A DNA stretch of 64,000 nt. Source: Physcomitrium patens. Lineage: Eukaryota > Streptophyta > Bryopsida > Funariales > Funariaceae. The translations under genes and the position numbers were made by a program. Each line of letters begins with the position of its first letter. Position 1 is the first letter of the stretch. Location: positions 12,177,290 to 12,241,289 of the forward strand of contig NC_037269.1 of NCBI RefSeq assembly GCF_000002425.4, in the 5' to 3' direction. Shown here in pieces: positions 36,593-49,718 of the stretch. The notes beneath the pieces were generated by a model. The model saw only the letters and a program-made list of their open reading frames with translations. It did no database searches and was not told where the DNA came from.

Positions 36593-38420
36593 GGTGCAGG
36601 TAAAAATGATGATAACGCACTTAACGTACAATTCATTAATTCTCCACCCTTCACATATCTGACAATTTTATCAACTTCTTGCTTGTGTTTTCCTACATTA
36701 AACAATAACGAAAATCTCATCCTGCAGACCTCATTTCATGTGAAGTTTATACCCAATAAAGCCAAGTAGTTGTAGAATCATTGCAACGAAACAATATCCA
36801 CACTTTCCAGCAGCTGTTTATACTTATTTGATACACACCCTGATTTATCTCTCATCAATAATCTGCATTGTCTAATATCAGCTGTTTTGAGGTTACTTAG
36901 TAGTTTTTAATTTTACTTTTATCTTTATTTTTTGGTGGCAGGGATGTAGTTATATGCAAGATATAAATGCCATTTGGATGGATTTTTCCACCACGAGAGT
37001 ACGCGCCATGACGACAAACCATGTATAAGCGTGAACCTCCGAAATCTCGAGGCTTTCTGGTGACGGGAAATTGCCTTCCCTTCTGTGTTCATGGAAACGC
37101 ATGGAAAATTGGTCCGAACCCTACAGGCACCGAGCGATGGTGTTAAACAGGGAGGACGTAACCTTGCGCGTTTTATTCCATGATCTCATGCAACACACCC
37201 GCATGGAATAATCTTGGACTCACGTTACGGCACCGAACCTGTCACAATCTGGGTGCAAAACGCCAACGGGAGAGGGAAGAAAGGAACAGTGGCGGAAGTG
37301 AAACTTCCGAAAAGGCGGTCTCATACAAACACTGATCACGTAACCCACCAGCCTCCAGCTCTCGCTTTACCGTGCGCATGCACCAGTCTCTCGTCACAGC
37401 TCACGAATTATTAGGCTCGCGCATCTGTATACTTCTGCCCCTCGCGCTCCAAAAAGCCGACCCAGAAAAAGACGTGTAACGAGACAAGCGACACAAGGCA
37501 TACCCCAGTCAAGGGGGAGGGGAGGGGGGATGCGAATGAACTCTCTCGACTAGCTTGGTATGGGCAGCTTTGCGAGCACGCAAGAGAGGAGGAAAAAACA
37601 CCCTCTCCCTGGTCCCGCAAGACACCGTCCAGGACAGGTGCATGGTCCCAGAGGACACATCGCCAAGTCCTGGTTCTAGCGCTGGTCCATGCGGTGCTCT
37701 TTAGCAAAAGCGTCGACGTTCACCACTTGCTCTATCATTGTGATCGATTGCCATGGCCACCTTTTGGGTGTTGCAATGGTGTGATGGTGCATCCTGGAGC
37801 CTGAAACATGCCTCGCACCGACTTCTGGGGTCCCCGCTGGAGCCGCGGCGGCACCGGCGCGTGCCAGTGACGCCGACAGTGATGATGTTGTTTGTCTATG
37901 CCCTCAGCATCGCCTCTTGGGTTGAAGTGATCTTACTGGGGGGTTGGGAACACCATGCACCCCACCAGAGATTCCTCGCGCACTCATTGCCTCCAGCGCC
38001 CATCCGGACGGTGATTTATGCAATCTACTCGTTTTCCTCGGTGGGCGAGGTATTGGTACCGGCTGTCGCCTTTGTGGTGAAGCTCTGCCACAAAACTCTG
38101 ACGCATAGCCACTGCTTCATTGACGCTAAACCTTGCATGTAACAGCCGCATCGGATCACCAAATCCTGGCTGGCAAGCTGCAACCTGATCTCGCGATTCT
38201 TCCTTCTCAAGTGAGGGGAGAGCGCACGACCTGGAACAATACACTGGATCGCCAGCCACGAGATCTTAATCTGGTCAAACTCTGCTGCAGCAGTGCCATG
38301 TTTCCTGTCTGGACAAGGCTTTGTTGCAAAGTTAAGCCCGTTCTGTTAGTAATTAACCCCCGCTGGTGTCGCCTGGTTCCCCCATCGTGCAAAGAGGACT
38401 AGATTTCTGATTTCGCTAAT
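36593..38420. other. GC-rich block without a gene model
   Basis: From about 36950 the DNA is markedly GC-richer than its flanks. Several frames look coding-like in pieces: 37214-37414 plus; 37753-38142 plus, with two hydrophobic segments; and an Ala/Pro/Asp-rich frame overlapping the latter. No combination gives a consistent exon chain. It may be the promoter and first exon of an unrecognised gene or a degraded gene. Confidence 0.3.
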
Positions 38421-39217
38421 GCATCTACATGATGGATGACACGGTCGACATGCTCTGCGTGGCGCTCTGGTGCGGGTGATTCTTCCTGACACGCCTGGTT
38501 TCCCCACAACCACGAGGGCCGCCGTCGCCGTTGTTCAGATCATGGGCAATGCCACCTGCTGGCGTGTCATAGAGAATTTTTCTGATTAGGCCATGGACTT
38601 GATTTTGTTACTACAAGTACGGTGAATGAACTTGAACATTGGTGTCCATAATTTGAGCATCCATACTTAACGTCCTCCACATATATATATATATATATAT
38701 ACATACATATACTCTATTTTGGAAATTCCACTTGTTAAAAATTGAAATGGCACAAGCGGTGGCAGTCTTGACAAGGAAGTTTGGGGTGAAACCTAGAGTG
38801 TTGAATTGGCATGCTTGTACAAGGCTTTGAACTTTTGCAGTCAACTTGAACCTTTGTTACATAGCGTGAAAAATGAGGAGTCAGTGTTGTGGTTGGCTTA
38901 CATAATTTTCAGCCGTTTTTTAATCTGAGCTCACAATTCATGTTCCTCGCCTGTAAATTATGAAAGCGTTGGTCTTCATTTTCCACACAAGAGCTCAATC
39001 AGCAGTCAATATAACTACTGCAGCACTAGCTTTCATCCTCTGAATTATTGACATTGCTGTGCCTCCTCACCTGCCTTGTGATGCATTACAACACAAACTT
39101 GATATCTGCACCAGCCAAAAGTTGCAAAGATCACACCATTGCCCAACTTGTATTGAAATGTATATGATCAAATTCAGTCTTCCAACTTTTGGTCTACAAA
39201 AATCTTCCCCCCTACTT

Positions 39218-39248
<31 letters not shown>

Positions 39249-39537
39249 CCCTTATGAATGAATGAATTTGACAGTGGGACAATCACTTTTTGCATGCAAT
39301 AGCTACACCAATGTTTGCCTTTTGGTCTTGAAACCAATCTGCCACTAAAGCCAGCAACAGGCTTTTTGTACTCTACACTATGAAGCTTTACTTGCCCCAC
39401 AAGACTGGGAGAAAAACTGTGAAGCAGAACCTTGTTAATTGTCAAATATGAAAAGATAAAAGAAAAAATAAATAAAAATGATGATATACTTAAAATTGTA
39501 TGTGCATATACAAATACATATATACATACACACAAAA

Positions 39538-39594
<57 letters not shown>

Positions 39595-41952
39595 AATGAA
39601 TCATTCTTTTTTGTAGTTAAACCCATGGCTTGTTTACTCCAGCCAGTGCCCACAAAGAGGATGTTGTAGTGAAATATACAACACAAGCCACAGTCTAACT
39701 CCAAACATGCAATGAAACCCACCAAAGATTCTTGTACTTCCAGATGTTCATATTTGGTACAGCAATGCTTTGACATCAGTTTATATTACAGGACAAATCT
39801 TTGTGTGGTAGTGTAGCTGCACTCCAACAACCCTTCAAACACTCCACACATTTCTAGCATTCCACCACTCAAGCTTTCCCTACATAGAGCCATGCCATAC
39901 TTTGCCCTTTTTGGAGTATGGGAGAAGTAATAGGTTTTGAAGACAAATCCCCAGCATTCATTGCCCTTTGCTAACTCTTTCCATGTTGTCTCTATGTTGC
40001 ACACATTGAAACTTGGTGGCTGGTTTTTCAGCTCAATTCCAGTGAGTTTGTCTAGACTTCATTGTCGTTTTTATCTTCTGTTTGGTTTTTTGAATAATGG
40101 TTTGAGTTTGTTCACATGGTGATTTTTTGTTTCTCATTTCAATTAACGGGATTTCCTTTATTTTATAATTGAAAAACACAAATAAAAATAAAACTGATGT
40201 TTGGATGAAGACAAATAAACAAAACTAACTTCTCCCTGAATTTTTTACTTCAAGTAGACATATCCTAGAACAAAAAAGGAAAACTTGCAATCACAAAATC
40301 AAGTTGGGTCTTCTTCTGAAACCATCACAACAGTTAGATAATCCATTTTCTGAACATTTATTCACATTTATCTAAGCAAAGAGTCCCAGAAGAGCTTTCC
40401 TTTCCACCAACTTCAGACCCTGCTTCAGTAAAATCTAGTCACAATCAAACATTATACCTAGCTTGAGGAAGAATACAAAAAAAAAAAAAAAAAAGAAAAA
40501 AAAAAACACACACACACACACACACAAAACAAAAAAAGAAGAAGAAAAACAAAACAAAAAAACAAACAAAAAAAAAGAAGCAAGTAACTGGATTTTGAAG
40601 TTATTCAAAGCACCAACAACAAAATTCCTCACAATGTTCTTCTGGCACAACTTTTTAAACCCCATTCATTTTTATTTTATTTTATTTTATTTTTCATTCT
40701 ACCAAGTCCAATCTCCTTCCTACTAACATCCACTTCAAATCATCTTGGTCGGGGTGGGTCCAACAACCCATTCATTGCCCATCCTCCACATTCACCGGTT
40801 CATTCCCCCCTCTTCAAGTTGTTCCTCCCCTTTTAACTCATATTGTATAGACTTTGTAGCTACAGCATCATGGGCAAAGTGCATATGGACACAAAAATAA
40901 ATAAATAAATAAATAATCCTTGTTATTTCTTCCAGAGGACACACATACATATACCAACTTCTGGGTATGGGGGGGGGGGGGAGAATGTTTCCAGATTCCA
41001 CAATGTGTGATGTACTGAGGGTGTTGCCTTCTTCATGCCCATCACCCTTTCTTTTTAAAGCCACAATGACACTGAGAACAAATATTAAAAGAGTGGGCCA
41101 TGCCATTGGTTTATATGTCTCCTTTACAGTGGCTTAGAACTTCACTACTTATCATGGGCTTGCCTTGAAACTTATTCTGCAAACCTTCCAAGTTGGGTAC
41201 AGTCTTTAGAATATGTAGAATTCAATGACATGACATGGGCAAGCCCCAGTCTTCCCTTGTATATATATATATATATAAAACAAAAGTTAATATTATTGCT
41301 TCTTGTTGAGTACAATGTGATCAGCATGCTAAATGAGTAATTTGCATGTTGGAGAGGTACCTTCATCATCAAGTGAAGCTACAATACTTTCAGTAAGTTA
41401 CATTATTGATTAGCTTTTACTTATTCATACATTCATTTAATAAAAATTTATTTGGTTGGTCAAATGAAGACAACACACTTGTAATGCCCACTTTGAAGTT
41501 AGAAAAACACTTGGAAACTGTTACATATTTTAGTTGCATATTTTTTGCAAGTTTTTGATGTAAATTTATGTTAGTCACAAAATACTAAAAAAGGATGTAT
41601 GTTTATTTTAGCACTTGATTACTACACTTTGCATCAATAATTTGGTAAATGCTAAACCATTCATTCCTTGAAGTGTGGTTTAATACAAATGAGTTTCTTG
41701 CAAGGCTGAATATATTAATAGACACTATGTAACACTAGAGGACATAAGTGGGTTTTCCATTTAGATAAAGATTGATGTTAAGATGAAACAAAACAATCAC
41801 AATTAAAAACAGTTTTTGTATACATAATATGCAATCCTCAACCTGGAGTTTTAAACAGCAGAAGTAGAGAATACACTGTAAATAGACATGTAATGGTTAT
41901 TTATTCATCTATGCAATTATTGAAATACCTAGATGCATGTAATGATTTCTTT

Positions 41953-41998
<46 letters not shown>

Positions 41999-43589
41999 AG
42001 AAAATAATTAATTCAAAAAAATTATCTTTAAACTAATAAAATAATTTATTAAAATTTTACATCAATTATTACTTGTTATACTTTTATTACAGTTTTTTAA
42101 AGTAATTTTAGAAAATTAATTTTTTACAGTAAAACCTAAACGATTAATTTTGAATTAATTTTTTTGCATATAATAGATTATTTTGTTTATATATATATAT
42201 ATATATATACATGCATTCATACACACATATATAAATATCAAATAATATTAATTACTTCAAGTATATTAAATTAATAATATTTTTTAAAAATATCAAAAAT
42301 ATAATTTTATGATTCATATTCAGACTTATATTACACACAATTGTTTTTATGTAAAGTTTATATATAAGTAAGTATGAAATATACCTAATTAGTCGACTAT
42401 TTAGTTAGTTTGTTGGAAAATATTTCTAACTTACTTTAATTCTTATAACATTCTAAAATCTTATTTAATATTTTTAAGTATTTTTATTCAATATTTTAAT
42501 TATTTCATTTAACTAAATAACTATAAATAATAATTAAATCTTTTAACATCAAGTAACTCAACAAAATTTTAAGTTTTAGTTTTGAAAAGACATACCACTT
42601 TATTAAATGGAAGTAATTGTTGTAAACATATTATGTCATTAACATTTTCTTTTGGGAACATTTAAAAAGCATCTTAGATTTATGGATTCTTTTAGAAAAG
42701 CCGTGTAACTAAAAAAAAATACTTCTTTTAGAAGTTGTATATATACAAACAAAAAACTATAAAAGACACCTACAACTTAACATTACATGGCTTTAACTAT
42801 AAGTTTCATAGTTTCCAAGAAGCTTTCATTTGACCTTCTTAACAAGTATTAAGTATGGAATTAAAATTAAAGCAACCCTCAATCTTAACTTTTTTTTAAA
42901 AAAAAATAATATCTATCTATCTATCTATCTATCTATATATATATATATATATATATCTTGATTTCGGTTTAAGACTCTCTAGTTTTTTGTATTTAATAAT
43001 GGTTATTCTAAAATAATTCTATCTAATAATTAAGATTTTTTTGTTCTCTCTATTTTTTTAAGAGTTTCCTAATATATGTTATATATATATATATATATAT
43101 ATAATATTTATAATATATATATTATATATATTAAATATATATATAGATATATAATATTTATAATATATATATTATATATATTAAATATATATATAGATAT
43201 ATTATATTTTTATGATATTATTAAAAATAAATTACAAAATCATACTTATCATCTTGCAATTTATTAAATTTAAAATTAAATATATATATATATTTTTTAA
43301 AATTCATAAATCTAAAATAAAAATTATTTTATTTTTAAAATTTATATTTACTAATTTTTAAAACTTTTATGAATATTATTTAAAATATTTTTTATTCAAG
43401 AAAAAATCCATTAAATATTTATTTTAATAAATTGATTAGTCTTTTTTGTTATCAAGCAATATCCAAGTATTTTTTTTTTTATTATATAATATGATATTCT
43501 GATATTTTTTATGTATTATTATTAATATATTTTTAGATGCTAAATAAAAAAATCCTTTTAAAAATATTTATAAAAGTCTTTTTTTAATT
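38421..43589. other. Intergenic AT-rich spacer rich in microsatellites
   Basis: No supported gene. Simple repeats: (TA)n at about 38683-38702; T28 at 39221-39248; CA/TA at 39520-39592; A-run/CA at about 40478-40528; (TTTTA)n at about 40667-40695; (AAAT)n at about 40894-40916; G13 at 40969-40981; (AT)n at about 41957-41996 and 42188-42209; and (TATC)n(TA)n at about 42911-42956. Beyond about 41.9 kb the AT content rises sharply towards the retrotransposon nest. Confidence 0.55.
43101..43200. repeat. Perfect 50-bp tandem duplication in TA-rich DNA
   Basis: Bases 43101-43150 and 43151-43200 read identically. The unit is made of TA, TTA and AGATAT motifs and follows a pure TA run at about 43078-43102. 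Confidence 0.85.
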
Positions 43590-45104
43590 TTAATTTTAAT
43601 TTTAGTTAATTTTTTATTATTTTATGAATTTTTAATAATTTACTTATCAAATATTTTAATGTAGAATTGTTAAATTTTAAAACTAGAAGTTAGCTATATC
43701 TTATACATGTTGATTACTTATTTTACAAATTAGACACATATTGCACATATTAGTTACTTGTGGTATAAATTGGCTATATGGCACACATGTGGAAAATTTG
43801 CCTTGTAGATTATACATGCACCTTACAAGTTGAAAAAATATTAGATGACCTATAGAACATTACCACATAGCTTTTTAGTTAGATAGTATATATAGAAGCA
43901 AGCATGAGGCCTTTTTCACTATTGCTAATGTCTTGTTTTCATGCTTGAGTTCAAGAATATCTAGTTTCTTTATATTTTGCAATAGCCATTTTAGTTTTTA
44001 TCTTATATCTATTTTTAATTTGTCTACTTTTTTTTTTTAAGTATTACATGAGTTTATTTCTTCTTTAGAGTTTTATTTTGATTCATATCCTTTTTTATTC
44101 TTATTTTATTTTAAAATGAGTAGATTATTCTACTTCTTGTTATTATATTTTAAAGGTTGCAAACTAGACATCTTTAAACTATCATTCTTTTATTTTCTTC
44201 AAAATATTGTAATAAAGATGAAGACTTTGAAGAATAACATATTCTTTTTCAAATAGATAGAAAAATAAGACCTATTTGATATGACAACCTTAAAAGAGAC
44301 TCTTAATCTTTGGTAATATTCTTAAAGCTAAAAACTACTTTTGAAGGTATTTTATAAGTTATATTTGAAAGAAGTTATGAAAGTTTCAACAATGATCAAA
44401 TAATATGGAAGTCTTCTTGTCCTAATTTGGAATACTATCAAAAATTGAGAAAATCTGTCAATCACCTTTAAAGAAAATAAATATTAGAGCATGTGGCTAA
44501 TACAATTTGCCGTATCTTGGACTTCTTAAACATGTGATTATTATTCCTTATAAAACGTGTTCCTAGAAGAAGAAATAATGTTAGAGACATCAATAGTGAA
44601 ATTAATAATAAACAAGATAAGATGAATCATATAGAAATAAAAGTATTTAATTTAAATAATATCTTGTAAAAAATCTTCTTAAAAACTTTATGGATGCGAA
44701 TCTAACTTTATAAGTATTACATGTGATTGATAGTTTAAAAACTTAGTTAATAAGTTGGCTAAATATTGTATATATTAGTTATTTGTGATATAAGTTGGTT
44801 ATATGGCATTCATGTAGAAAATTTATCTTGCAAGTTTGATATGTATTGTATAAGTTAAACAAAAATTGGATGACCTATAAAATATTGCAATGTAGCTTTA
44901 TAAATAAATTTTATATATAGACCTAAGAATAAGATCTTCTTTAATTTTATCATTGCATTTTTTGTATTTTTGCCTTAATTGAAGAAGTTTTAATCTCAAT
45001 GTATTTAATAATAGCTATATTAGTTTCTATCTTATATCTTTTTTTGATTTATCTATGATTTATGTCTTTGAGACCATGTGACAAATCTATAAGAGCCTAA
45101 TGAT
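43590..45104 (+). mobile_element. Element 0: eroded chromovirus deletion derivative with two LTRs
   Basis: Two AT-eroded copies of the same LTR lie in plus orientation at about 43590-44080 and 44620-45100. Both keep landmarks of the element 1 LTR (read on the minus strand): the tract matching CCTATAGAACGTCGCCACGT, then AGTTAGATAGTATATATAGA, and a NAATAGCCAT motif. The roughly 540 bp between them begins with leader sequence matching that of element 3 (the GAGTGGATTATTCCACTTC region), but gag and pol are gone. Boundaries are approximate. Element 1 inserted at or near its right end. Confidence 0.6.
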
Positions 45105-45665
45105 TGTCAAGGACAAGAACTCGATGAAAAAACAATTCAGACAAGTGAGCCTTTACTCAAAGAGAGGTAACAAAATATATATAAACAAGTATATATATTG
45201 AAAGAGAAACTGGAATGGCTATTGCCAAAAGACAAGAAAACTAAAGACCCTTGAAACTAGACTAGAAGCAAGAAAGGAGTTGAGAAGAGTGAAGAAGCCT
45301 TCACTCTTGTCTCTATATATACTATCTAACTAAAAGCTACGTGGCGACGTTCTATAGGACCTCCAATATGTGTTGACTTTGTAGGGCACATGCCTTGACT
45401 TACAAGGCAAGTTTTTCTACATGTGGGCCACATAGTTAGCTTGATCTTCAAGCTAACAACATGTGTGGCACATGGCCAACTTCTTGACCACGTTTCTAAT
45501 CCAAAAAGTCAATTAAAGACACCTATGAAGTCAAAGCAGCGTCTAGGAAGTTTCTAGGAAGCTTTCATATTAAATATTATAGAATTAACTTACTTTTAGC
45601 TACTTTTACTTACTTCTACCTATTTCTATATGTAATTGTTAGCTTACATGATTATGGCCGTGACA
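45105..45665 (-). repeat. Element 1 3' LTR
   Basis: 561 bp. Read on the minus strand it starts TGTCACGGCC and ends CCTTGACA. It pairs with 50939-51498. Confidence 0.95.
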
Positions 45666-45681
45666 TTACCTCCCTCTTCTA
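45666..45681 (-). promoter_or_regulatory. Element 1 polypurine tract
   Basis: On the minus strand a purine-rich AGAAGAGGGAGGTAA directly precedes the 3' LTR. This is the expected primer for plus-strand DNA synthesis. Confidence 0.85.
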
Positions 45682-45707
45682 GACACGAGTTCCACGAGGA
45701 GCGGTCT

Positions 45708-46130
45708 TTATATGTTGAGGAAATCTATGATGCGACGAATTGTATTGACCACATATTCTGATCTCTGTTCTCTTCGAAGATGATTGATAGGGCCTCTCAA
45801 CCATCGGTAGTGTCCCATACCAGGGCGGGAAGACCACCTAGTTATTTGATCATTGTTGAGGCCTTCGTAACTTCCTTCGAATAGAATATTTGGAACACCA
45901 TCAGGAGTTGTTCCTACCTCTAGCAAAATCACCAAACATCGGGAGTTCCTTTCCAAATCGTGATACCAAACGCGTTGTATCTCACCATCTATTCGAGGAA
46001 GAACATGTCGTTCTTGAAGATCTTCATCTCGATTGCATCGTCTTGAAGGTTGTGACAATCGTAATGTCTCGTCCGACAGGTCAGCAAATGAAGGCTCTTG
46101 AGTTGAATCGGCTGCTTGTTGGTTCTCCAT
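45708..46130 (-). CDS. Extra ORF downstream of pol in element 1 (140 residues, intact)
   Basis: A sense-strand ORF between the chromodomain end of pol and the PPT. It has 140 codons with no stop. It is hydrophilic, opens MENQQAADSTQEPSF, has a Arg/Glu-rich first half, and a second half with LVILLEVG, ILFEGSY, GMGHYRWLRGPI and a final RRIIDFLNI. A homologous but stop-containing frame sits in the same place in element 4 (59095-59442), and matching eroded sequence occurs in element 2. It is not part of pol, which ends at 46225 in another frame. No transmembrane segment is evident, so it is not obviously env-like. Function unknown. Confidence 0.65.
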   Translation of the reverse strand: MENQQAADSTQEPSFADLSDETLRLSQPSRRCNRDEDLQERHVLPRIDGEIQRVWYHDLERNSRCLVILLEVGTTPDGVPNILFEGSYEGLNNDQITRWSSRPGMGHYRWLRGPINHLRREQRSEYVVNTIRRIIDFLNI

Positions 46131-46224
46131 CTCCTGAGTGCCACTACTACAACGAAGCTACGAACAAGAATTGAAAGTAGAATGTTATCTTGCCTAGATG
46201 TTGTTTCTTTTATAAAAAAAGTTT

Positions 46225-49200
46225 TCATCTTGATTTTAATGGATGTCGTCGATGAAAAGCCTCCACCGTCTTTGCTGCATTTGCAAGATTTTTTATTGGC
46301 TCCTATGTGCATTCATTAATACCATATCCGTGCCAATGGACAAGATATTCCAATTTATTTCGGCGCCGCCTTGAATCTAAGACTTCTTTTACTTCAAACT
46401 CTTCATTATTGTTCACTTCTATAGGAGGAGGTGGAGCTTGTCGTCTTCTTGGTATGTCCACTGTCTTGTATGGTTCAAGAAAAGACACGTGGAATACTAG
46501 ATGGATTTTTATTGACTCCGGTAGATGTAAACGATATGCAACTGGATTGATTTGTGCAGAAATAGAAAATGGTCCCAGCCTTCGATAGTCCAACTTGTCA
46601 CAAGGACGAGTGGTCTTGATATTGCGACGAAGTAGCCATACCTTATCACCCAAGACAAATGATGGTTGTTCCTTTCGATAGACATCCGCATTGGCCTTTT
46701 GTTGTTGTTGAGCCTCTTTTAACTACGCCTTCATCATTTCATGTAGCTCTGATAAATGAATTGCCAAATCTTTCGCAGTAGGATTATCAACTTTTGAAAA
46801 GTCAAAAGTATCAAGTCGTGGATGATAACCATAATTAGCAAAGAAAGGTGTTTGTTTTATAGAAAAGTGTACCGTGTTATTGTAAGCAAACTCTGCCAAT
46901 GGCAAAAGAGTTGTCCAATCATCTTATTGGTAATTAATGGTACATCTTAAATATTGCTCCAAAACTTGATTAACACGCTCCGTTTGTCCATCAGTTTGAG
47001 GATGGAATGCCGAAGATAGTTTTATATCCACTTTAAGTATCTTAAAAAGAGTTCGCCAAAATTTTGATACAAATTGAGTTCCCCTATCTGATATAATATC
47101 CTTGGGTAATCCATGATAGCGATAGATATTGTCAAGAAAGACCTTAGCTATTTCTTCACCTGTGATAGATTTTGTACATGGTACAAAATGTGCCATCTTG
47201 GTAAAACGATCTACTATCACGAATATAGAGTCATAAGAACCTGAGATTGGAAGATCCGTGAGGAAGTCCATAGAAACAGAAGACCATGGTTGTTCTGGAA
47301 TGGGTAATGGCTGAAGAAGTCCCAAAGGTCGATGACGAGGAGTTTTCGATCTTGAGCAAACATCACATGATTGTACAAAATCTTTAACTGCCTTCCACAT
47401 TTGAGGCCACCAAAAATCCCTAGATATTAGCTCCAAAGTCTTATTATATCCAAAATGTCCTACTGCTGGGAAGTCGTGACGAGCTTGAAGAACACGTAAA
47501 CGTGCTTCTCCTTCTGGAACATATAGGCGTCCTTCGAAATAGAGTAGGTTGTTCTTGAATTCAAATTTAGATGGATCATGAGATTTAGAAGAATTGTTCT
47601 TGATATCATAAACAAAAGGATCTGAAGACATACTTAACTGGACTTGCTTAAGAAAAGTTAAATCAACAGTCAATGTTGATTTTATTGCTCGAAGATGAAA
47701 TTGTTCTGGCTTCAAGAGAATCGTTCTTTGTTGCTCAAAAGCTGCATCTCCTTCTTTTGGTGCAAGATAAGAACGTCTAGATAAGGCATCGGATAAATCT
47801 TGTTGTTTTTCTGGCCGATAAGTGATAATGAACTCGAATCTTGATAAAGACATGCTCCAACGAGCTTGGCAATGATTTAATATACGTGCTGACATAAAAT
47901 ATTCAAGGTTCTTGTGATCCGTATACACGGTGACTGGACTAGAAGCGCCTTCTACATAATGACGTCATTCTTGAAAAGAATCCACAATTGCAAAAAGTTC
48001 TTTGTCATGGATCTCATAATTGATTTCTGCTGCTGAGAATTTTCTTGAATGAAAGGCTACTAGATGAAGTTTGTCATCTGTTCCCATTTGTGATAAAACC
48101 GCACCTAGAGCAAAGTCCGATGCATCTATTTCCATAAAGAATGCTTTGGAAAAATCAACACGATACAAGATTGGTGCAGAAACAAACGCTGTCTTCAAAG
48201 ATTCAAAAGCAACTTCCGCTTCTTGATTCTATTGGAGTTTGTCTTTACAAGTCAAACGTGTAAGTGGAGCTGCAACTCGAGAGAAGTCTTTGATGAAGAT
48301 CCGATAGTAGTTCACAAATCCCAAAAAACATTGGACATCTCTTACCGTTTTTGGCATCTTCCACTCTATAATAGTTTGAACTTTCTTAGGATCCATCATA
48401 AGTCCATCATTTGAAATGATGTAACCTAAGAAATCGACTTGAGTAGTGTGGAATACACACTTTTCTATCTTGGCATAGAGTCCTGCATCTCTTAATTTTT
48501 GTAATACATGACGAACATGAAGTTCATATTCTTTTGGATTCTTAGAATAGATCAAGATGTCGTCTAGATAACATACCACAAAATCGTCCAAAAATTCTCG
48601 AAAAACATCATTCATTAGATGTTGAAAAGCTGTTGGTGCATTTGTAAGTCCAAAAGGCATGACGTTGTATTCAAAATGTCCATACCTAGTTCAAAACGTA
48701 GTCTTCCATTCATCTCCTTCTTTGATGCGTACTAGATTGTATGCTCTCTGAAGATCTATTTTTGTATAGATCTTGGCTTGATTTAGCTGATCAAGAAGTC
48801 CAGATATTAAAAGTAGTGGATACCTGTTTTTGATGGTAATCTTGTTGAGTCCTCGATAATCAACACACATCCACAATGATCCATCTTTTTTCTTCACAAA
48901 TAGAATTGGAGCTCCTGCCGGAGATTTAGAATGGCGTATGAAATTCTTGGCTAGATTTTCTTCAATATACTCCTTGAGTTCAGCCAACTCATTTTGTGAT
49001 AAACTATAGATTGGTCCGAATGGCGGTTGTGTTCCTTCTTGAAGGTCAATTGAACAATCATAGGGACGATGTTCCGGGAGTGTATCCGCATTCTTTTTTT
49101 CGAATACATCTTGAAATTCTTGATATTGGCTTGGAATGCTACTTGAAGTCTTTTTACCAGTAGAAACGGGTGTAGCATAAATAATGTATGGTGATTCTTT

Positions 49201-49713
49201 CATAGCAACATGCAAGAAAGCTTTTGCACTTATAAATACGGGTTTAATTGAACTGGACTTAAGACTCTCTACTTGCTTAACTACACTGTTAGTTATACTT
49301 TTAGAGAAAGTAAGAGTTCGAGAAATCCAGTCTATTTGAGGGTTGTATTTTTCTAACCATGATAAACCTAAAATGACTGGATTAGAGGTAGATCTAATGA
49401 TATTAAATACTACAAAACTATTACGACTATTGATTATTACTTCTATAGGAAGGGTTTCGTGAGAAATATCTCCAGAAGACAATGGACGACTATCTATGAC
49501 TTCTACATGAACACGTTTAGTTTTCTTTACTAAAGATATACTATGTCTTTTAGTAAATTCTTCATCTAAAAAACACGCTGAGGCTCCTGAATCTAACAAG
49601 GCAGAGACTTTGTAATGTTTAGGTCCTAAAATAACATTTAATGTAAAACAAGGAGAGGGCTTTGAGGAGAGAATAGGACCTTTACTAGAAGTTGTGCAAG
49701 GTTCCAGCTGCAC
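46225..49713 (-). pseudogene. Element 1 pol: protease, reverse transcriptase, RNase H, integrase, chromodomain
   Basis: One frame of 1163 codons, from the Met at 49713 (the frame is open to about 49766) to the TGA at 46225-46227. Protease DSG lies at 49585-49593. The RT catalytic YLDD is at 48559-48570. RNase H follows (ETDASDFALG-like segment near 48115, then YTDHKNL near 47925). Integrase has its His-Cys region near 47370-47460 and the acidic motif segments SMDFLTDLP, SDRGTQF and HPQTDGQTER. The chromodomain (LEYLVHWHGYG) is near 46310-46420. Six in-frame stops break it, at 48691, 48229, 47965, 46924, 46723 and 46303. Each is one transition from the conserved Arg, Trp or Gln codon. The catalytic residues themselves are retained. 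Confidence 0.9.
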
Positions 49714-49718
49714 GGTCC

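Noticed and set aside
39067..39776. Frames rich in Lys or in Tyr-Ile and Cys-Val
   Set aside because: Translations of poly-T, (CA)n and (TA)n tracts.
45708..46130. Taking the intact state of the element 1 extra ORF as proof of selection
   Set aside because: At the stop density of gag-pol about one stop would be expected in 141 codons, so finding none is not significant. The argument rests on its homologue in element 4.
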